Source: an uncultured Holophagaceae bacterium (GTDB lineage: Bacteria; Acidobacteriota; Holophagae; Holophagales; Holophagaceae). From it: a stretch of DNA of 22,212 nucleotides. Below the pieces are notes generated by a model. The model saw only the letters and a program-made list of their open reading frames with translations. It was not told the DNA's origin and searched no databases. Location of the stretch: positions 1 to 22,212 of the forward strand of contig CAIRAS010000146.1 of the NCBI GenBank assembly GCA_903876615.1, in the 5' to 3' direction. Made by a program: the position numbers and the translations under genes. Of the stretch, positions 1 through 12,300 are shown in pieces; positions within the stretch are counted from its first letter, which is position 1; each line of letters starts with the position of its first letter.

Positions 1-108
1 AGGCGCGAAGCCGCCAGCAGACCGCAGGACTCAGCGCCGCGGCCCGCTCGGGCTGTCGAGAATTTTCACCAAGGCGCCAGCAGGGCCCTGGCCGAGGCCG
101 GAGCGTAA
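1..108 (+). CDS. possible 3' end of an upstream gene (partial)
   Basis: A frame that is open from the left edge ends at TAA 106-108 and would supply about 35 C-terminal residues rich in Ala and Arg. Nothing in it is recognisable. The two other + frames are also open over most of this stretch, as expected at this GC content, so the frame choice is not secure. The only supporting context is that an inverted repeat follows 20 nt after the stop and an AT-rich promoter-like segment follows that, as expected between two transcription units. It could equally be non-coding. Confidence 0.2.
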   Translation, partial: RREAASRPQDSAPRPARAVENFHQGASRALAEAGA

Positions 109-127
109 GCAGGGGGGCCACTCCTCT

Positions 128-157
128 GCCTGAGGCCCCTCGGGAAGCCCCTCAGGC
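128..157 (+). terminator. stem-loop, possible transcription terminator of the upstream unit
   Basis: GCCTGAGG at 128-135 is perfectly complementary to CCTCAGGC at 150-157, giving an 8-bp GC-rich stem around a 14-nt loop. There is no T tract after the stem, so it is not a textbook intrinsic terminator. It sits between the possible upstream stop at 108 and the promoter-like segment at 184-240, which is where a terminator would be expected. An unrelated structural repeat or chance pairing in GC-rich DNA are the alternatives. Confidence 0.3.
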
Positions 158-183
158 GACATCCACCTCCATTCACCTGGGCG

Positions 184-240
184 TTGACAGCCCTCCCAAG
201 CAGATAACAGTTGGATTCTCTACGTAATTTTACTTACTTT
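184..240 (+). promoter_or_regulatory. AT-rich promoter-like segment upstream of the giant-gene operon
   Basis: A perfect -35-like TTGACA lies at 184-189. It is followed by the only clearly AT-rich stretch of the leader (about 202-240, containing GATAAC, TACGTAATTT and TTACTTACTT). No hexamer at 16-18 nt spacing is a good TATAAT match: TAACAG at 205-210 is 15 nt away and matches only 3 of 6 positions. The sharp composition change against the surrounding GC-rich DNA and its place just ahead of the operon make it the best promoter candidate. The exact -10 and the sigma factor are undetermined. Confidence 0.35.
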
Positions 241-348
241 TTTCCGCTGACTTGAAATGCCTCCAACCCTTGGCGGGTGCCCTCAGGCCGAGTGAAGTCC
301 TTGCACTGCGAGGGCATGACCGACCCGAGGGCTCGGCCCCAAAGCAAC

Positions 349-352
349 AGGA
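349..352 (+). promoter_or_regulatory. Shine-Dalgarno site that decides the start of the first giant gene
   Basis: AGGA at 349-352 is 5 nt upstream of ATG 358. The alternative in-frame starts have worse sites. GTG 277 and GTG 292 have no purine-rich SD. ATG 316 has GAGGG only 1 nt away, which is too close. GTG 430 directly abuts AGGAGA and would leave almost no n-region in the signal peptide. Confidence 0.5.
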
Positions 353-357
353 CGCTC

Positions 358-3300
358 ATGGGCTTCCTTTCAACCTCAGCCCGGCCGCTTCGAGCGGGGC
401 TGGGCCTCTGGATTGAACCCTGCAGGAGAGTGGCGCAAACCGCGGCGTGGCTGGCTTGCGTGGCAGTCGCAGTGGCCTTCAGCACCCTGCCGCTCTGCTC
501 GGCCGCCGCAAGGCTCGCGGCCAACCGTTCCTCAGGGACCCCGAACGCCCTGGGGAGTTCGGCCGCCATGCGGCCCGGCGCCCTGGCTTCCAGTGAGCTG
601 CTGCTGGCGGGGCTGCAGTTGCAGCTGCCGACCGAGAACGTGGAAGTGCCCTCCAACGCCCCCCTCACCTTGAAAGTCACCCTGCTCGTGGGCAATCGGG
701 CCGTGCGAGCCGATGAGATCGCCACGCTGGTCCCCGTCGGGGCGGAACTCTTCGGCACCCTGACCGGCCCTGGCCTCTCGGCGCAGACTCTGCATGGGAG
801 CCTGACCGCGGGTCTCTCCCTGCCGCCGCTTCCCCAGGAAGGCGATTACACCCTGTCCGGCGTGCGCCTCGTTCGGGGCGGAACGACCATCCTGGACGCC
901 CAGCCGAGCATCAAGACGATCCGGTGCCTGGGTGAGGTCCTGCTGTCCCAGGTGACCTCCACGCCGATGACCCTGCAGGAGCTTCGGGACGCCGGTATCC
1001 AGCTCGGTGCCGGAAACTACGAAGGCACCCGCTTCACCCTGGCCTTGAGCGTGGGCAGCCGCCTGGTGAGCCTCTCCCTTCCCGTGGCCATCCCCATCTA
1101 CAACGGGGTCGAGGACCCCAGGGCGGGGGGAGCCACCCAGCGCCTGGAACTCGGCAACCTCACCACCGCGGCGGCCGATCTCGACCTCACTATCGCCGTG
1201 GCGGATCTCGTCCCCGAGACCGGCGCGGATCCCTTCACCCTCACCCGCCCCAGCCTTTCCCACAGCCTGCGTAACAACTTCAAGGCCCTGTTGGTGATCC
1301 CGGGCAGCATCGGCTACCTGCACCAGTTCTACCGCTTGAACGTCGTGGTGTTCAACACGCTGAAACCAGAGTCGCCCTTCGTGGTAAGCCACCTCAGCGC
1401 GACCTATTCCCCCCCGCCCGCAGCGGATGGCATTGGCCCCCTGCGCCTGACCGCCCGGCCCAGCGAAGGCATCGACGAGCTGGCCCTGAAACCTCTTCGG
1501 GCGGCAGGCTCCGACGGCACGCCCGGGGCGGGAGGGGACATCCTGCACGGCGGGGAAAGCGGATCGGCGACGTTTTATTTCGAAGCCCTGAAGGAGGGCA
1601 GCCATCCCCTGGACTTCCTCATCCAGGGCCAGTTCGAGGGCGGCGATCTCCTCTCACCGATTCCCCTGCGCGGGGTGGCCCATGGCAAGGTGCTGGTGAG
1701 AAACCCCACCTTCAACCTGCTGCTCGTCCATCCGGACGTGGTGAGGAAGGGCGAGACCTACGTCATGGAGGCCCGCCTCACGAACACCTCTGGCACCCTG
1801 GCCAATGCGGTGTCCATCAGCATCGACAAGACCCGCCTCAGCAACGTCAAGCTGCTCGAATCGGACCTGTATCCGGCTATCCAGCAGGTGGACACCCTGA
1901 ACCCGGGCGCGACCACCTCGTTCAAGTTCCAGTTCAAGGCCCTGAAGACAGGGGAGGTTCGAGGCTCTTACCTGTATGTCGAAAACGGCACCGTCGGCTT
2001 CCAGCTCTCCGCGGGACTCGGGGAACGCAACGTCCGCCTGAACCCCGATACGCTGAGCCTGCCTCAGACCCTGGATGGGCTCCCGGGAGAGCTGCGGGAA
2101 GCCATGCTCCTGGTGCTGGGTGAGGCCTATTCCGTGGCCACCACGAAGAGCGCCCTGCCGCCCGATGTGCTGCCCATTCCCCGCAGCCTGATCACCGACG
2201 GCATGGCCCAAACCCTTTCCGAGCAGGGGCTCTTCCTGAAGATGAGTACCGAGCGCCTGCGGGTCTGGTGGGAGCTCTGGAAGCTCTTCACCCAGAGTGC
2301 CAACCCAGGCTTTGACCAGCTCATGCGCACCACGGCGGCAGGTGCCGGGCTCAGGAAGGCCTTCCTGGCCGCCTGGTCCTGGGCAGACAGTGTCCAGGGG
2401 CCTGCGGATCGCCTCCTGGACCTGGGTACATACGGCGAGGGGGCGGCGGGCTGGGGCCTCCTGGGCGTCCAGGGGGCGCAGCCGGGCCTGAGCGTCGCGT
2501 GGACCGATCCCACGGGGCTGGTCCTCCAGAGCCTGGGCACCCTCCCGACCCTCACGGCCACCGGCGCAGCCTGGTGCGAGGCGGGCGGCTTCCACCTGGC
2601 CCAGTTCCCCCTGAGCGCCTCCTCGAGCACCCGCCTGCTGCTCCAGAACCACGGCGCCGAAGCCCAGGATCTGGCCGTGGCCCTCTTCAGCACCCCGGCC
2701 AGTCAGAGCACCCCCGTGGTCAACCGCCTGTCCCTGCACCTGGCCCCCGGGGAAAGCGCGGTGCTGACGCCCGGGTCCGCCCTGAGTCTGGCGGCCCGCC
2801 GGACTTCGCCCACGGGCGCGCTCCTGAGCCAGGCGAACCCCTCCGCCACCCTTGAGGCCCCGGCGGAGCCCTTCCGCGTCCTGGGGGTCCACCGCTACGA
2901 CCTGGAGCTGTACCCGGATGCCACGCCCTACGGCACCCAGGTGATGCTGCTGTTCAACCGGCCCACCATGGCCTTGAACCTGCCCAGCGGCGAGGCGGGC
3001 TTCCAGGCGGCCCAGGCCCTGGTCCAGATCGAAGGCAACCAGTTCTGGCAGAAGGCCACCGGCTCCGCGGTGGATGACATGGGCGGCCTTGTGCTCGACG
3101 AGCAGGGAGATCCCATAAAAATTCCGTCTCCGCCCGCCCTTTTGCGGGCTTACCCCCGCGTGGCCTCCCTCTACCTCGAGAAGCCCGTGGGCCCCTACGT
3201 TCCCCGCAGCCTGAGCCTCCAGCCGGGCTGGACGGACAGCCAGTCTCGCCCCCTGGAAGGACCAACGACCTGGCCCATCCAGAGTGGGTGGATCCCCGGT

Positions 3301-6300
3301 GGGGCCATCGTGAAGGGCAAGGTCCGCAAGCTGGATGGCACCGGGGTCCCGGCCAAGCTGACCTACTGGTACTACTCGGCGGCGATGGACGGCTCCCAGG
3401 TAGATCTCCAGACCAACCTCACGTTCGCCGAAGAGGACCTGTACTGCTTCTTCGCCCTCGTCACCAACAACGTGGACACGGAACCTGACGGCAGCTATCA
3501 GCTGGATTTCGTGCCGGAACCCGTGAGCTACGCCCTGGGGCCCTTCGTGCTGCAGGCGGATCTCGCCGACGGCAAGGCCTTTGCCCAGGCCTCCATCCTG
3601 GGCAATGGCCAGATCGTGCAGATGGATCTGGTGCTGGAGGGCAAGGGCTCTGTGGAAGGCTACATCCTGGATGCCCAGGGCCATCCGGTGGCCGATACCC
3701 AGGTTCAGGCCATTCAGGAACAACCCACCTACGGGCTCAACCTGGGGTCCGGGGGTGGAAGCTTTACCGTGGGGGGAACCTCCGATGCCTCCGGCCACTA
3801 CCGCCTCGATGGCCTGAAGACCGGCGTCTTCTCCCTGCGGGCCCTGAAGGACCTGTTCGGCGTAGCGGCCAGCGGCAGCCTGGAGCGGGACGGCCAGGTG
3901 GTCCGGCAGGATCTCGTGCTCAGAGGCAAGACGGGCTCCCTCAAAGTCCAGCTGCTGGGCCTGGACGGCCTGCCCGTGCTGGACCAGTTCCTGCGCCTGG
4001 GCTTCCCCGCGGGGCTGATCCGGAGTGGCGGCGGGAACATCACTTACGTGTACCCCGAACAGGCCAAAGTCGACGCTGACGGGTGGGCCCGGTTCAAGGA
4101 TGTGCCCGCGGGGGATGTCCACCTGCTGGCGCCCTTTGTCCCCAAGAACCTGGTGACGGACTTCAAGGGTTTCCTGGAAGCGGGCCAGGAGCTGGCCATC
4201 ACCCTGCTGCGGCTGGCGCCGAACGCCCTGGCGCGAGCCCGGGTCCAGGTGACGGATGCCTCCGGCAATCCCGTCTCGGGTGCCTACGTGCGGTTGAATG
4301 GCAGCGCTGGGCGATACGATGCCCAGACCGGCGAGGACGGACTCACGGACTGGGTCTCCCAGCGCCCCGACCAACCCGTGACGGCCTATGCTTCCCACCC
4401 CCACTGGCTGGAGGAAGTCCCCGGCGAGGCGGTGACCCCCGCTGCCGGGGGGGAGTATCTCCTGCGCGTGGTCATGCCCTCCCGGGCCTCGCTCCAGGGC
4501 TTCGTGCGTCACCCCAACGGCTCGGCCGTACCCGGCGCCTACGTCGCCATTCCACCCGTCTTCGATGACAACAAGAAGAACCGCCTCGCCATCACGGACA
4601 GCCGCGGCTATTACAGCCTGACCAATGTGCCCGTGAGCACGGCCTTCCGCCTCGCGGTGGTGGGCCCCGATCTGCGCACCAGCGCCAACAGCCAGGTGGA
4701 GCTTGCTCCTGACCAGGTCTTGGCCCTGGACCTGACCCTCCCCGATGTGGGCCAGAACACCGTGAAGGGCACGGTCTACCAGCCCCAGGAGGGCAGCCAG
4801 AAGCTCCCCGCCATGGCCCAGGTCTGGGTGACGGGCCTGCTGCCCAGCATCAGCCCGTCGCAGGATGGGAATCACCTCTGGGGCCTGCTCTTTCCAGAGC
4901 TCACCGGCACTGCGGACACGCCTCCCACGGGGGAGTTCAGCCTCACCGGTCTGCCCGCGGGAGCCTATGCACTCATGGCCGCCAGCGACCTCTTCCCCAC
5001 CCAGGTGTCCATGGCAGGGGAGTTCGGAACCGACGTCCATGCCACCCACACCCAGGACCTCACGCTGGTCTCTTCCTTTGCGGGAGAGCTGAAGGGCCGG
5101 ATCACCCAGCGGGACGGCCAGAGCCCCGCCCCCAAGGGCACGCGCGTGACCCTGCTCGGCGGCTCCATCGGCGATTTGCAGGTCAGCGTGCAGGACAACG
5201 GCCTCTACAAATTCGCCAAGGTCATTCCCGCCGGCTGCTACCGGCTGCGCGTGGAGGACCCCGGGTCCGGTGATATCACCGTCCACTCACTCAGCATGAA
5301 GCAGGAGGAATCCCAGACCCGCAACCTCCGCCTCTGGGGCAAGGGCAACCTGAAGGTCTACGTGCAGGACAGCCTGGGACGGGTGCTGCCCGAGGCCGTG
5401 GTCACCCTGACCCACAGCAAGGCCACCGGCGATCCCTGCAGCGGGCAGTCCATGCTCGATCCCTACGACCTGCCCGAGCTGGCCCAGAAGCTCCTCCCCG
5501 CCCAGCAGGGTGAGTTGACCTTCGAGACCCTGCTGGAAGGGCAGGTCCTGGTCCAGGCCAAGAACCCCACGGGCCTCCAGGGCCTGGTCTCGGCAGCCAT
5601 TCCCGTGGGGGGCGGCGATGCGGAAGTGACCGTGAAGCTCCAGCCCATCGGCGGCATCCGCGGCCTGCTGCGCCGGGCCGATGGCAGCGTGGTCCCCGCC
5701 GGGCGCGTGGACGCCTACGGCAGTGGCGGCAACGCGGCCGATGGGTGGCTGGGCGTCTCGCCTAGCTTCCAGGAGGGCGTCGAAGGCCGCTTCGTCTTCT
5801 ATCCACTGCCGGCGGGCACCCTCCGGCTGGAGGCCTGGGACCCGGACAGCCGCCAGATGGGCCGCGCCACCGTGGAGGTTCGCGAAAACGCCTACACCGA
5901 GGTCATCATCACCTGCCTGGACAAGGGGCCTGTCACCCTCCAGATACTAGACGAGCATCTGGCCCCCGTCACGAGGGCAGGCCTCTCCGTGGCCTACCAG
6001 GGCGGCCCGGCCCTGGGCTTCACCACGGAGGCGACGGCGGACGCAGAGGGGCGGGCCGGGTTCTATCTGCCCCCGGGCGACTACAGCGCCTTCGCCACGG
6101 ACCCCGTCACCCTGACCATGGGCGGGCTGACCTTCTCCCGGTCTGCCGGCGAAGGCGAGATCCAGAAGACCCTCGTCCTGAACGGGATACGCTCCCTCTT
6201 TGGTACGGCCCTGCCTCCACCCGGGGCGCCCGACCTCAACCTCGCGGGCTGGAAGCTCCTGGTGGGCGGCCTCAACCGGGGCGCCATGCTTGACACCCAC

Positions 6301-9300
6301 GGCCAAGGCAGCCTCCTGGATCTGCCCATCGGCCCCTACACCGTGAGCCTCTCGGATCTTCAGGGGCTCTACCGCGGGGCGACCACGCTCAACGTCACCA
6401 AGGAGGGCGGGGATCTCCAGCCCTTCCAGCTCCAGGCCCTGGCCTACGGCAGCCTGCGGATCCATGTACAGGATCCCGATGGGAATCCCGTCGCGGACGT
6501 GCTGCCGAACCTTGCCGGCTTCGCCTCGATCGGGGCGGTCGCCCCGACGAACCTGGACGGCGATACCACGGTCGCGAAGGTCCGCCAGGGGGCAGGGTGG
6601 GTCTCCGCCAAGGGCGGCGAGGCCATCCAGGCAGTGCTGGAAAGGGAGGGCCAGGTGGTGACCGTGCTGGTGCGCACCGCCCCCACGGCGGCCCTCCACG
6701 GGGTGGTGACGGATCCCCTCGGCAACCCGGTGCCCTTCATTGCCGTGACCCTGGCCAGCTTTTTTTCCAGGACCGAAGCCGCCACGGACGCCAGCGGTGC
6801 GTTCCGCTTCACCGAGTTGCCCCTCAACCAGGCCTTCACAGTGGCCGCCACCACCTTCTCGGGCCGCAAGGGCTGGTCCGCCCCCATCACGCTCACCAGT
6901 ACCCACGAGGACCGGGAGGTGAACCTCGCCCTGGAAGCCATCGGCACCCTCAAGGGGCGCTTCTCCGATGCCCTGAGGCCCCTGCTGCCCCCGCTGGCCC
7001 TCACCGTCCTGGGGCCGAATGGCGCGGTGCTGGCCTCCAGCGGCACCGACGGCAGCGGCACCTTCCAGATCGGCGCCCTGCCCTGCGGAACGCCGCTGCG
7101 CCTCCGGGCCTTCTGGGACGATGGCCTCACCGAAGCCTGGAGCGAGACCTTCACCCTTCCTGGGGAAGGGCAGACCGTGACCCTGGACCGCACCCTGCCG
7201 CCCTTCGTGGACGTGAAGGGCTGGACCCTCGATGCCGCCGGCAACAAGATCCCAATGACCGTGCTCCTGCGGAATGCCCTGGGCCAGGAGCTGAACCGGG
7301 CCGTTACCACCGGCGACCTCTTCGACCCCGACCACCCCACTTTCTATTTCCGCTACCTGAAGGCCGGCCAGACCTACCGTCTCGATGGCTGGAAGGAGCA
7401 GACCACCACCGTCATCGCCACCCTGCCCTTCACGCCGCAGGGCAGCCAGACCCTGGAAGAAGTCATCCTGCGCCAGCCCCAGCCCCGGACCGTGGCCCTG
7501 GCCCTGGTCTATCCCGATGGCACGTCCGCGCCGGGCCCCGCCCACGCCGTCCTCACCCCCACGAGCCTCTATGGGGGGCAGTGGGCCTGCGACCTGGATG
7601 CCAGCGGTCGGGCCACCCTGGCGGGCCTGCCCGATGGGCCTTTCCGCATCCAGGTCAGCGGCGCCCCCAATCAGCCTCTGCTGACCACCACCTTCACGGT
7701 CGATGCCCCCGCGGGCAGCGTCCAGGCGGTGAGCATCCCCGCGGTGGGCCTGGGTACCCTATCCGTGCGGGTGCAGACCACCTCGGGGCGGATCCTGGCG
7801 GGTTCCTCTGTGGGGGTGAGCGGGACTGGGACCCCGGTCTGGAGCGCCCAGCTCCAGGCCGATGGCAGCTACCTGGCGGGCCCGCTCTGGATCGGACAGC
7901 CCTTGTCCATTCAGGCCAGCGGCTTCAGCCTGCTGGGGACTCCGCCCACCGTCACCCTGACCCAGCATGGGCAGCGCCTGGAGGCCCGCTACCCCGCGCC
8001 GGACCAGGGCGCCCTCACCGGCCTCGTGTCCGACAGCTCCGGCCAGCCCCTGGCCGGGGCCAAGGTGGAGCTCCCGGCCCTGGGCCTGGCGACCTTCACC
8101 TCGGCCACCGGGCGCTACCGCTTCGAGCCCCTAGCCCTGGGCACCTACACCCTTCTGGGCACCCTGCCCGGGCGACCCGACCGCGGCCTGGTGACCGTGA
8201 TACTCGGCACCGACGGGGCCGTCCAGGCCCAGGATCTGCGGCTTAAGGGCACGGGCACGGTGCAGGTGAGCGTGATCCACGAGGACGGCACGGCCTATCC
8301 CGGCCAGACCGTGTCGCTGCGAAACACCAGCCTCTACTCAGATGGGTCCGTGCAGACGGGCCTCAGCGGCAGCGATGGGCTGGTGGCCTTCGCCGGAATT
8401 CTCGAAGGTAGCCTCCTGGCCAGCGCCACCCTGGACGGCCAGGCCCGATCCGTCACCGGAGCCCTCGCGGCGGGTGGGACGCTGAACCTGGAGCTCCGCA
8501 CGCGGGACATCAGTCGCCTCAGCGGCCGGGTCCAGCGCGCCGTGGCGGCGAATGCCTGGCCCGCGGGCACCACCGTCTCGATCCAGGGCCGCAGCTACAG
8601 CCTGCAGACAGACGGGACCCTGCTCCCGCCCACGCCGGAACCCCTGCTGGACTACGTGACCTACTCGGTGCCCCTGCAGGTCCTCCTTCCGGGCGGTGCC
8701 AGCCTCGCCCTGGGCAGCCTCACCCTGGCCAAGAACGACGTCACCGTCGTGGCCCTCGTCGCCCCGGCCTTCGGCACCCTGCAGGGGGTCGTGCGGGACG
8801 CCAAGGGCCAGCTGGTGCCCGGCGCCACCGTGACCGCAAACGGCCTGACCGCCACCACCGACGCCCTCGGCGCCTACGGCCTGCTGGGCCTGCCCCTGGG
8901 CAGCGTCGCCGTCACGGCCTCGGTCAGCGGCAAGGCGGACCGCAGCGTGGACAGCATCACCTTCGCCGTGGACGGCGAGACCCGCACCCTCAACCTCACC
9001 CTGAAAGGCACGGGCACGGTCACGGTGAAGACCCTGGCCCCGGACAACGCCCCCCGGGCGGACCAGACCGTGACCCTGGCCAACACCAGCGCCTGGTCCA
9101 GTGGCCAGAGCCTGCAGGGCGCCACGAATGCCCAGGGCACGGCCACGTTCACGGGCGTCCTGGAGGGCGGCATCAGCGCCCAGGCCACCCTGAGCGGCCG
9201 CTCCTACACGGCCAGCGGCACCATGGCCCTGGACGGTACCCTCAGCCTCACCCTGAAGGAACGGGACATCAGCACCCTCTCCGGCCGCATCCAGCGGGCC

Positions 9301-12300
9301 GATGCCACCCTCGCCTGGCCGGTGGGAACCCGAGCCACCCTCGGCGGTCAGGCCTTCGACCTGCTGGCCGACGGCACCTTGGTGGTGCCCACGCCCTCGC
9401 CCCAGCTCGACTACGGCAGCGGCTTCGCCTACGGCTATGTGAACCTGCCCAGCGGCTTCCAGCTCAGCCTGGGCGCCCTGCCCCTGGTGAAGAACGGCGA
9501 GACCGCGCTGAGCCTCCACGCCCCGGGCTTCGGCCAGCTCTCGGGCACCGTGACCAGCCAGGGCGGCAGCCCCATGACGGGCGTGGTCATCCGCATCGAT
9601 GGCGGCACCACCAACCCCACGGATGCCGCTGGCCACTGGACCCAGGCCGAGGCCCTCACAGGCAGCCACCACATCACCGCCAGCACCGCCACCGCCGTCG
9701 CCGCAGGGGACCTAAGGCTTGCTGCGGATGGCGGCAGCGTGAGTCTGAACCTGACCCTGCTGCCGAACTCCGTGTCCCTGCCACAGACGCTGTATTTTGG
9801 GCGCACGGATTGGTACGCAATGGTTCAGTTTGTCATCGGAGCGGATGGACGAACCACGCTCCCCTACAACAGCTCCGTCCGCGCCTACCTGAAGGTGGAT
9901 GGTGGGGCAGAGACCTCCCCCGCTGCGCCCGGTGGCATCGCCCAGTGGCTGGAGCGGGACCACCAGCTCACCTACACCACCAGCCTGGGAGCCGTCCAGG
10001 TCACCCTAACCCGCACCCTGGCACCCCAGACCGTGGTGGCCCGGGATGAGATCTGCCTGCGCAACCCCGACTCGATCCCCCATCGCGTCGCCCTCCGCCA
10101 CGCCCTCACCAACTTCGGTACCCTCCAGGGGTTCCCATCAGGGCAGGCCCAGCCCCTCCTGACGGGCGCCACTCCAGACCGGGGGGTGCTCGGGACCGTC
10201 GGCTCCGTCCTCTGGGGCAACGGACCCGACCTGCCTGTGGCTGCGGACGCCAACGGCTTCACCTGGCCCGAGTGGACCCTGGCCCCAGGCGAGCAGAAGA
10301 CCCTGAGTCTGGCCCTCGCTCCCTACACCTCCTCGACCACGAGTACTTGGGCCCGCCCAGGCGCCCTCCGCCTGCTGGATCGCCTCGAGCACGGCGCCCC
10401 GGAGTGGGTCTACAGCGGCACCCCCACGGCCTGGAGCAACTGGCTGCCCGCCCAGATCCCGCTGGCCGAGCCCCTGGCTCCCTGGACAGCTTCCGCTTTG
10501 TTCAGCCTGAAGGACCACCTGGGCCGCAGCCCGGCCAACAAAAGCTCCTGCAGCCTCGTCTTCGTGCCGGCCGAAGCCCTGGCCCCGCGCGTCAGTCAGT
10601 GGGGGGGGTCGACCTTCACCACCCAGCCTCCCGATGGCGGCACGGTCAGCATCACGATCCCCGGCAATTCGCCCCAGCTCGTGGTGACCCGCACGGTGGC
10701 GGTCACCCAGAACCAGGAGCTGGTCCTACCGGAAGCCGCCCCGGTGATGGCCCGGGTGCTGGATGCCCACGGCAATCCTGTCGCTGGGGCATCCGTGTCC
10801 TGCCCCTACTTCGGGTCTCTCACCACGAACTCCGAAGGCCTGGCTGGTCCCTGGCTGGCGACGCCCGGGACCTACACCTTCAACGCCACCATGCCCAACT
10901 CGAACGGCCTAGTTCAATCCTCCGGCACCCTCAACGCCCAGGCGGGCACCGACAACCGACTCACTCTGACCTTCCCCGCCGTGGGGGCCCTGAACCTCCA
11001 GGTGCTCGGCCCAGAGGGCACACCCTACACCGCAAACGCCGCCTATGTCTGCGTCGCCCAGCCGGAAGGCCAGTCATGGTGGTCCTCCACCTCCCAAATC
11101 AATGGCCAGATCCTCTGGCCCAACCTCCTGCCCGGGACCTGGTCCCTGACCCTGAGCGACCCGCGCACGGGTGGCACCCTGGCCCCCCTCACGGTGACCG
11201 TGGCCTCCGACGCCACCACCCAGGCCAGCCTACGCCTGCCCGGCCTGGGCAGTGTCCAGGTCACCGTCGTGGATCCTGCCGGGGCCCGGGTGCCAAGGTG
11301 GCAGTACGTTCGCCTCACGGGTGCCGATGGCGGGTCGTACAACTTAGCCACGGATGACAGCGGCGTGGTCACCTTCCCGTCGGTGGCCCCCGGCCTGGCC
11401 CAGCTCGCCGTGACCAACGACGCCAATGGCTTTACCACTAGGGCCGCCGTGACGGTGCCCGAGAGCGGAACGGTCTCGGGCACACTCCAGCTACTGGGCA
11501 GTGGCGGCCTGAAGGTGACCATGCTCACCGCCGATGGCCAACCGAAGTCAGGGCGCTATTTTGAGGTCTACCAGGATGGGGCCTACCTGAAATACGGCAC
11601 CACCGACTCCAGCGGAACCTGCGCCTTCTCCAGCCTGCCCATCAACACCCCGCTGATCCTGCGAGATTACTACGGCTCTACGTCCGATCCATGGAATCCC
11701 CGGCTGCCTGACCAGGCCTTCACTCTGACCCAAATAGGCGGGGTGCAGGCCCTCGCCCTGACCCTGCCCCTGGGCCGGGTCCAGGTCCTGGTAAAGACCT
11801 CCAGCGGCACCCCAGCTGCCGGGGCCTACGTCTCTGCCGGGAATCAGAGATCCGCCACCACGGACGCTGCCGGTCAGGCCACCTTGACGGACATTCCCTT
11901 CGGCCTAGCCTTCGACCTGACCCCGTATACGTACGATCCGTACTATCACGCCGGATGGGTTTTGCCGGGCTACACCCTAGCGGCAAGCTCGCCCGTCGGC
12001 GCCGTCACCCTGGTCCTGGGCGGCGGGATTCACCTCTCGGCCCTGCGCGCCAACGGCTCTGTCCCTCCAGCGACGACGTCTGCTCTCGACTCCCTGAGGT
12101 GGGGCATCACGTCCCAGCACGCAGGGCAGACCACCGCCTACTCCTGCGCCAGCCCCAGCTTCAGCTGGGACAACCTGGCCCCCGGCACCTACCTCCTGGA
12201 AGTCAGCCGCCTGGTAGGCACCGGTCAGGATGGCAGCGTCGATTCCTCCTCAGGGTCCGTGTGGACCTGGAAGACCAGTGCCACGGCCTCCCTGGAGGCC

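Noticed and set aside
31..162. Small - strand frame of 43 codons with a GGAGGTGG-like sequence before its ATG
   Set aside because: SD-to-ATG spacing is only about 3 nt, the product is a Pro/Gly-rich peptide with no recognisable feature, and it runs through the stem-loop. Chance is the simpler explanation.
277..357. GTG 277 as start of the first giant gene
   Set aside because: It has no Shine-Dalgarno site and would put about 50 residues ahead of the hydrophobic core of the signal peptide. ATG 358 has AGGA at 5 nt. It is still listed as an alternative because N-terminal evidence is lacking.
1654..5286. Very long antisense open frame (about 1210 codons) opposite the first giant gene; similar ones opposite 15322-17868 and 19741-21213
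   Set aside because: Translations are His/Gln/Gly/Arg-rich and low in complexity, with no domain or signal pattern. They are by-products of strong GC3 bias, where CTG/CAG-rich sense codons keep the antisense frame open. The sense frames carry clear repeat domains.
6597..8246. 549-codon + strand frame overlapping the first giant gene
   Set aside because: Pro/Arg/Gly/His-rich translation is typical of a shifted frame in GC-rich coding DNA, and it overlaps the recognised repeats completely.
8008..9531. Tandem repeat as assembly duplication artefact
   Set aside because: The copies have diverged at many residues and have different lengths (255 and 253 aa), so they are genuine paralogous copies.
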